Shown: positions 57,686 through 64,000 of the stretch, piece after piece
Position numbering within the stretch: the stretch's first letter is position 1
Layout of the letters: each line of letters opens with the position of its first letter
Source: Sipunculus nudus
Lineage: Eukaryota; Annelida; Sipuncula; Golfingiida; Sipunculidae
Assembly: GCA_026874595.1 (NCBI GenBank)
Contig: CM049317.1
Coordinates: 19,121,882 to 19,185,881, forward strand
Reading direction: 5' to 3'
DNA length: 64,000 nt
Notes under the pieces: model-generated
Told to the model about the DNA's origin: nothing
Databases searched by the model: none
The model's input: only the letters and a program-made list of their open reading frames with translations
Made by a program: the position numbers and the translations under genes

Positions 57686-59684
57686 TTAACAAATGGAGTG
57701 CTATTGTCACACAGATTTTGACTTGGCCATATAACTTATAAGCAGCACATATAATAAAAGAGTGTAACTATTTATTAAAATTTAATAACAAATAATGTGC
57801 CAATATAATTTTTATTTTAAAAAAGTAATAAGAAAATCATATGATTTTTTAAAATAAAATATAACTGAAATGATTATTGAAATAATATTATAGAATATAT
57901 TCATGAATGCATTCATGAATACATTTTGAAAGTATCTGCACTGGTATTCAAATACTTTCATTTTTACCTGAATTCCCTTTCTATGCAATAAAATATTTTA
58001 ATGCAGTTCATATTCATATTCGTATTCAAATACATTTGCAAAGCATTCACACCATGTCTAATATTTATTCAGTTTTAGCCAAACAATGATGTTGAGAATC
58101 CAGAATATACAAAATTCACAAATTTAAATAATGATCATAAGTACCTGGTTTTATGGCTTTTATTTATAATAAATGTAATATATTCCCTTTGGACTACGTT
58201 CACATCAATCTTCACACTAGTCACAGTAGGAATCTAGATTAATATTATCAACTGCATCTTTGTCTATCATTAATTTCCTTCATATGACCCCTAATGATCA
58301 GTAATGAATAATATGATTTATTTTTTTATCATTAAAATTTCACTGAAAAATACCATAGGTGACTGCATGGTGTTATTTGGAATAACATTGACAATGACAT
58401 TCTATCCATCCATACACGATTCTTACACCATCAGTAAATGCAAGTTAATTTTCTGTTATTCATCAACTAACAAATTCCTTTTCTATTAATTTTTCTTTAA
58501 TTTGTTATAAAAAACCAATACAAAATTATTAATTTATTGTTTATTGTTATGTTGTATTTCAAAACAGTAATACTAGATGAGTTGGGTTGGACACCTGGAT
58601 CAACTGTGGCTGGGCATTAGCTGCCTGGCTGCCCCAGTGTATGCTTCTCTCAAGCATGCATAATGTGATGAAAGGTCAACAAGGTCAACAAACAGGTGAC
58701 TGAAGAGGGGCTGGATTAAGCCTGGGTCTGACATGGTCTCATAAAAACATTAATAAAAGCTACAATATTAACCAATTTCTTTCAGCTTTCTAAACTACAA
58801 AGATGAAATCCTTATGTGTGCATGATATGAAAATTATATCAACAGTCCTCTCAGGAAACAAACGTGCCATGGTCAAATTTGGCCAAAATTTAAGGTACTA
58901 ATTTTATATTTATACTAATGACTTATAAAATTTGAAAAATTCAGAACTAATTTTTGGTATTCAATTGAATCTTGATTAAATAACGTTACATCCCTGACAA
59001 AAAATCTCTAGCTTCAGCAATCCTCTTGTTAAGGGAGTAAATATATTTCTTGATTTTTTACAAAGTGCATTATGTTTGGGCTCATAACTTAAAATAATTA
59101 CGCAATACTGACATCATATCTGGCATGTGCATAGCGAATGTATAGAGAAATATGTATATTATATATGATCAAAGTCAGATCAGTGGTTTTGATATTAGGC
59201 AGTCTTACAGTGTAAAAATGGGTTTTTAATGGAAAAATGAAGTTTTTCATTATTATTTCGAAGGAATTAAGTCCTAGTGATCAAATTTTTGGCATGATAG
59301 GGGATTTTGGAGACATCTAACTGTATGCTAAATTTAAGGAACGTAGAGCTGAACCTCGGGAGCTGAGCTCTAGCAAACTGCATAACACTAGCTTGATGTA
59401 AACTTGATGTGACATGGTGCTTGAAAACTTGAATAAAATCTACAGTTTTTGATCAACTGGTTTCAAATTTTTGGTGTTAACAGACAAAATGCTATCAAAA
59501 CATGCTGTGAAAAGTAAATCCACAGTACTAACAGGAAAAAACGTGGCATGGTCAAACTTGGGCAAAATTTAAGGTACAAATTTTATATTTTTGCCAATAT
59601 TTAAAAAATTTAACAGAATTTGATCAAATTTTTGGTATACAATTAAATTTTGATCAATTAAAGTTGTATTACTAAAAAAAATCA
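57686..59684 (+). mobile_element. pearl/HINE-like element copy F, right part
   Basis: Begins with the second TTAA (57,686-57,689) and 'caaatggagtgctattgtc', exactly where the left part (45,687-45,873) broke off. It follows copy D module by module (compare 58,740-59,340 with 15,110-15,720) until about 59,684, where it is truncated after 'attactaaaaaaaa' inside the second module. The ACGG microsatellite and terminal hairpin are missing. Confidence 0.85.
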
Positions 59685-60200
59685 TTTATTTTATTAACAA
59701 ATGGAGTGGTATTGTCACACAGATTTTGACTTGGCCATATGACTTATTAGCAGCACATATGATAAAAGAGTTTAACTTTTTATTAAAATTTAATAACAAA
59801 TATTGTGCCAATATAATTTTTTATAAAAAAAAAGTAATATGAAAATCATATGATTTTTTAAAATAAAATATAACTGAAATGATTATTAAAATAATATTAT
59901 AGAATATATTCATGAATGCCTTCATGAATACATTTTGAAAGTATCTGCACTGGTATTCAAATACTTTCATTTTTACCTGAATTCCCATTCTTATGCAATA
60001 AAATTTTTTTAATGCAGTACATATTCATGTTCGTACTCAAATACATTTGCAAAGCATTCGCATCATGTCTAGTATTTAGTCAGTTTTAGACAAACAATGA
60101 TGTTGAGAATCCAGAATATACAAAATTTACAATTTAAATAATCACCATAAGTACCTGGTTTTATGGCTTTTATTTATATTAAAAAAAAAATAATCGTAAT
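59685..60200 (+). mobile_element. pearl/HINE-like fragment G, direct repeat of 57,690-58,190
   Basis: 'tcatttattttattaacaaatgg' onward repeats the start of copy F's right part, through 'gtacctggttttatggcttttatttat', with a few percent divergence. It shows the transposon target site uninterrupted. It is either a separate truncated copy or an internal duplication of F. Confidence 0.8.
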
Positions 60201-60500
60201 ATATTCACTTTGGACTACTTTCACATATTGCAGTCTTAAGTTTGAAATAGGATTACTAATGGCCACAAGACCAATTTCATGTGGCTTTCTGTGACTCAAT
60301 ATAAAAAGCCCTCCCTTGACTAAAATATAATATTCAATGATTTTTTTAGGGGTGGGCTTTCTCTGGTGGTCTTTTGTCCAGTTGGCTTTTATCCAGGTAG
60401 GCTTTTGTTCTGATACAGACAGGGGAATTCTAAGTAACAATACACTAGCATAATGTTGAACAATGTGTTACTAAATTATATTTAACAACCTGTGATACAC

Positions 60501-60771
60501 TGGTCTTGAAAAACTGGTCCCAGTCAATATTCTTTTCAGCCTCTCCCAGTAGTTTGGCTGGATTTGTTGTAGTGGACTTAGGCTCTTGATGCACAGCAGT
60601 GCTACTCGGCAGAGAAGCAGTGGTTGTGGTGCTGATGGTGCTGCTTGCTGTTGATGTTTCTATTGTGTGTACTTCAACTGCTGGTGGTGCTGACACAGTG
60701 CAGCTGACCTCCCGACACTTCGGCCTCTGAATCTCTCTGTTGAGCTGCCAACCTTTCAGAGTTACATGAAC
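60501..60771 (-). CDS. 5' exon of the minus-strand gene, Ser/Thr-rich
   Basis: Acceptor 'ttttattttacctag' before 60,771. The frame opens VHVTLKGWQLNREIQRPKCR, continues through VEVHTIETSTASSTISTTTT and ends EKNIDWDQFFKT. With donor ACCA|GTGTAT at 60,501 it joins in frame to the exon at 45,268 (T-S-ELIGVEYLL). A second donor, ACAG|GTTGTT at 60,490, is closer to consensus but breaks the phase. Another register is also open for the first 40 codons, so the reading frame upstream is not certain. Confidence 0.5.
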
Positions 60772-61064
60772 CTAGGTAAAATAAAATCAAAATATAATAT
60801 GATCAAACCCACAAGACAGTATAAGGTTTTTACTGCTAGCATTGCTGCAAAATATGACATATGGAGAAGAATGAGTTATGAAATGTTACGCATTCATGCA
60901 GTGTTATAAAACAGGTAGTATCTATACTAATAAAACATAAATACATTATTATGGTAGTTTCATACAGCCCAAGAGATTACAGCAAACATGTGCAATGGGA
61001 TATGAAGCTTTAGTATGGCTTACTGTTCACTGAACTCAATTCAAATCCAATGCTAATAGTCACG

Positions 61065-61310
61065 AAAATTATTGCACAGTAACTACTAATAATGTTATAT
61101 TTATCTTCGCAATAGCTTTGCCAATACTTGTAATAAAATAATTGTAATAAATAGATTAAAAACAAGCTTTGCAGATTATACTTACTAAGTCCTTGGAGAA
61201 AACATGAAAACATAACAGCCAATAACTACTAATAATGTTATATTTATCTTTGCAAAAGCTTTGCCAATACTTGTAATAAAATACTTGTAATAAATAGATT
61301 TAAAACAAAC
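61065..61310. repeat. ~140-bp tandem duplication in an intron
   Basis: 'taactactaataatgttatatt' with 'tttgccaatacttgtaataaa' and 'taataaatagatt' occurs at about 61,080-61,160 and again at 61,221-61,301, period about 141 bp. The right copy ends directly at the next exon's donor. Confidence 0.85.
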
Positions 61311-61377
61311 CGGTTGTCTCACTCTGGTTGCTCTCCTTTGCCCAATCTTTCCTGTCTTCTGTTTCAGCAACAGGGGG
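61311..61377 (-). CDS. candidate upstream exon of the minus-strand gene
   Basis: Acceptor 'aatatatttttatag' before 61,377; donor CAACCG|GTTTGT at 61,311. 67 nt. In the register that joins to the next exon it reads LLLKQKTGKIGQRRATRVRQ-P (basic). An alternative register (PVAETEDRKDWAKESNQSE) is also open and looks equally natural, but ends at a stop in the next exon. A further short exon may lie at 61,827-61,859. Confidence 0.4.
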
Positions 61378-62580
61378 CTATAAAAATATATTTTAATTTT
61401 AATGCCTGAGTTGAAAAGCCATGTAAACCTACTGTTTATATAATGGCTTTATATGTACATGCATTTTCAATAACTAAGTACTTAACAGTATTTGTAGCTC
61501 ACTGTTGTTCATGTATTTAAATATGTTAGCTCAGATTTTCTTTCTGTGGCATGACTATCATCATTTACAGCTATAACTGTAATTTTCAACTTTTTTCTCC
61601 TAAATGTTCATTAGAACAGTGACTACAGTGGTAAATGGTGGCATCTTGTGCATCATGTGCATAATGGTCAAATGAACTAATGTTACTAGTGAGATGTACA
61701 ACCATGATGTATGTTATATTCAACCTATATCTTGGTTTCAATGGAGAAAACATGCATAGGAAATTGTGCTGCTGAATCATTAAATGAAATTAAAAAGTGA
61801 TAACGAAAGCACAAAAGGAAAAATACCTTATCCTTTGGAAGGTCCAAATGCTCAGGACTCTGTCAGGGATGAGGTGTCAAGACAGAAATGTTTGTCTAAA
61901 AAAAAAACCATTGATTTAATTAAATCTCCTAGGTCTGACTATAAAATCCACATGACAGCATAAAACTTTTGCTCTAAATAGATTTTAATACTTTTAATGT
62001 CAACAACTTTAAAAAAATATTACAAAGTCACATCAAGTATTTATTTAATAGGGTGACTTATCACAACACATTTTCTAATTTTCTGGAGAAACATGTCACA
62101 AGGTTGTTATGCATAAAGAAAAAAACCCTGGGTCAAAGAAAACCCTGTGAAGGAGTATACAGTATTCAAAGAAGCATAATTATAAAAAAAAAACACAAAG
62201 CTGCATAAGCAACAAGAAAGCCTAGACTATAGTCTCTTCCATCCTTGGGTGCACATTGAAATTGGGCAAAACATTCACAAATGGCAGATCAATTCTAAAA
62301 GGTAAGTTGCAATGAATTGAGGCATAGACCTAAATAACAATAATGAAACCAAAACTGTATCCTGCAAAGTGCTATGTTACTTCACCACTAGATCCAGACA
62401 GAGAAAAGCCAAAAAGATGTGAAATATAATTGTTGGCCTTGTCAGAGTTTTTTCATCTCAAACAAGGTCTTTAGTCCCTCATCAACTTTTGTGTCACACT
62501 GTGTGATAATATTTATAATATAATATTAAGTTTGAGATAATAAAAGCCAAATTTCAATAAGCACCCATGGGTGGAACAGA

Positions 62581-62666
62581 CTATAACAGATCATGCAGTG
62601 ACTCTTGAGACTCTTGTATATTCATTGTGAAGAAGATTTCCCCTTCTTTGGCATCTTTGGAAATTT
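62581..62666 (-). CDS. candidate terminal exon of another minus-strand gene
   Basis: Acceptor 'aattgtgtattgtag' before 62,666. The frame reads ISKDAKEGEIFFTMNIQESQ then ESLHDLL and stops with TAG at 62,581-62,583. Normal amino-acid composition and a clear acceptor suggest the last coding exon of a gene whose other exons lie upstream, beyond 62.7 kb. Protein not recognised. Confidence 0.35.
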
Positions 62667-63650
62667 CTACAATACACAATTTACAAAATATCACTAAAAC
62701 ACCCCACTAAGAATTAACAACATAATGATCAAGTCAGGTTAGTTCCCTAAAACAACCAACTGAAATTCAACGATTTGGTTTCATGAACCAATATGGTGCG
62801 AGCTATTCACAGTGACCTAGCATTAGAGAAGCTTTTCTTTGGGGGGGGGGGGGGGGTAATCACCGGTGACAGGTCAATACCTGGCTGGCACACTAAGAAA
62901 GGAAGCTCATTGGAGAAGAAATGTAATAAATAAAGTGGGATGGGGAGAGGGACAAATCTGTGATTGGAATAAAATAATTAGTGGTACCAAGAAACAGAAT
63001 AGTAGATTAAATATACAGGCAATCATAGATCGCTGGAAACTGTATGCCGCTCTACTGAGTCTGTTAACTACTTATTTCTGTATAAACATTTTAAAGTACA
63101 TCATGTTTTTATGAGAATTAAATTTATAATAATAATTTTTAATAATGTTTTGGGGGTATTGGTTGACCAGCAACCAAAACTAGGATAAAAAGGTATAAAA
63201 ATAAAATAAAAGGTGTTACTAATTCTAATGTTAAGAATAAGATCAACAATGCAATGACAATGTAACATTTTTGTCACACAGCAAATTATTTCAAATGATG
63301 AATTAGAACTCGTGTATGATATCTGTTACAATTATGTTTAATAGTTCCAGTTTGCATTTCACATGTGTTTGCACAATTACACCAATACCAACGATCTAAT
63401 TGTGGACCCCCCCCCCCCACACATACATTACCGCAGGTATTTCTTTTGGACGAGACATTACATCATTAGACTACACACTTGACTGAACATCATTACACAG
63501 ACACATATGACCATCATGGTCCAGTTGTTTTGTTACATGGTTTTATCTTATCACTGTACACATGACGTGTATGCTAAATACTGTGAAACTAATCACCATA
63601 TATAATGGCACTGGTGACTTGGTCCTTGATGACACAATTAAACATGCAGT
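62667..63650. other. no gene seen
   Basis: AT-rich; contains a G-tract at about 62,841-62,856 and a C-tract at about 63,407-63,418. The plus-strand frame at 62,866-63,111 has no splice or family support. Confidence 0.4.
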
Positions 63651-63654
63651 ATTG

Positions 63655-64000
63655 TGGCAGTGTGTAAAACCCAAACCCCACGGACCCCGGACCCCAAGGG
63701 AAATCGATTTTTAAAAACTATCATTGGTAATCTGTAGAGATATTTAAGCATAATAGTATCTAAAGACGTATTTATGTATTATGTTTGGTTAAAGAAATAA
63801 AAACAAATCTGTTTTGCAACAAACTTTGACAATTAACACAACGGATCATGAGAAACGGACCTCACAGACACCTTTTACTCTTTGTTTTACATGTTTTTTA
63901 ATAAATATATTTTTAACATCACATTCAGGTAAAGCACCCATGTGATATAGTTATTGTGTTTTTGTATCTGTATTTTAACATTCATGTCTTCTCTTTTATT
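63655..64000 (+). repeat. dispersed repeat, second copy of 9,430-9,860
   Basis: Shares 'aaaccccacggaccccgga', 'taatctgtagagatattt' and 'tttgacaattaacac' with the copy at 9.43 kb, in the same order and orientation. Runs to the end of the window. Confidence 0.7.

Larger units (their letters stand above)
39199..60771 (-). pseudogene. decayed multi-exon gene of a transposon-associated protein family
   Basis: Exons on the minus strand, 5' to 3': 60,771-60,501; 45,268-45,030; 42,806-42,573 (or 42,583); 42,064-41,814; 40,234-39,199. They encode a Ser/Thr-rich N-terminal region, an acidic segment (EDDDDDAEVSD), WDKVHRLASYLV, GIPAQWPDANRISEVG, TRWQRIVGRYSEIR, SLWEQLTELLVGVTLPP, a basic RLKRRR, a long VQPPQ/VQPAQ repeat, and a C-terminal CKICKQPKNKTTGHTQYRG-(KWFCP) zinc motif. 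I recall uncharacterised fish and invertebrate proteins with this same order of segments, often linked to DNA transposons. It is broken by one frameshift (about 41,893-41,900) and two CAG-to-TAG stops (39,994-39,996 and 39,670-39,672). One intron holds the 11.8-kb transposon. Exons upstream of 60.8 kb are unresolved. Confidence 0.6.

Noticed and set aside
1-64000. CRISPR arrays, bacterial operons, rRNA or tRNA genes
   Set aside because: The tandem repeats lack spacer-repeat structure and the genes have spliceosomal introns. No cloverleaf or rRNA core was recognised, although a tRNA search was not run.

Overview
The window looks like nuclear DNA of a marine invertebrate, most likely a bivalve mollusc. 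It is AT-rich, full of dinucleotide microsatellites, has genes split by GT-AG introns, and carries many copies of a dispersed element with an ACGG microsatellite and a 3' hairpin, resembling the pearl / Helitron-like (HINE-type) elements described from bivalves. No bacterial-type operon, rRNA, tRNA or CRISPR array was recognised. Most of the sequence is mobile or repetitive, and most short open frames are chance.

Layout. 1-9.0 kb: three or four copies of the pearl/HINE-like element, one with its 3' end tandemly multiplied. 9.4-12.1 kb: a dispersed repeat and a 5'-truncated LINE with an intact C-terminal reverse transcriptase frame and an (ACTAT)n tail. 12.4-12.9 kb: a 44-bp minisatellite. 13.9-16.5 kb: a full-length pearl/HINE-like copy. 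17-20 kb: two minus-strand exon candidates of an unrecognised gene between long AT microsatellites. 23.3-24.2 kb: a 387-bp tandem duplication. 24.6-28.9 kb: an LTR retroelement with apparently identical LTRs and no recognisable pol, set inside a promoter-like repeat that recurs to 30.1 kb. 30.6-31.0 kb: a single open frame broken by one in-frame TGA. 33.7-41.1 kb: a degenerate tandem array of about 275-bp units, many carrying the 12-bp palindrome GGTGGCGCCACC.

The main feature is a nested set of elements at 39-62 kb. A decayed minus-strand gene (exons at 60.8-60.5, 45.3, 42.8, 42.1 and 40.2-39.2 kb) encodes a protein family with a WDKV..LA.YLV segment, an AQWPD segment, a Gln/Pro repeat and a C-terminal CxxC...GHTQYRG..FCP zinc motif. 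One of its introns holds a pearl/HINE-like element (45,687-45,873 continuing at 57,686), which is itself split by an 11.8-kb DNA transposon (45,874-57,685). That transposon has TTAA target duplications and imperfect terminal inverted repeats, and carries a 13-exon Kolobok-like DDE transposase gene (46,251-55,616). All twelve exon junctions keep phase, apart from one single-base deletion in exon 8. Uninterrupted copies of the pearl/HINE-like element elsewhere in the window serve as the empty site and date the nesting order. The transposase and the minus-strand protein are of types I associate with the same class of animal transposons, so the locus may hold a transposase and a decayed relative of its partner gene.
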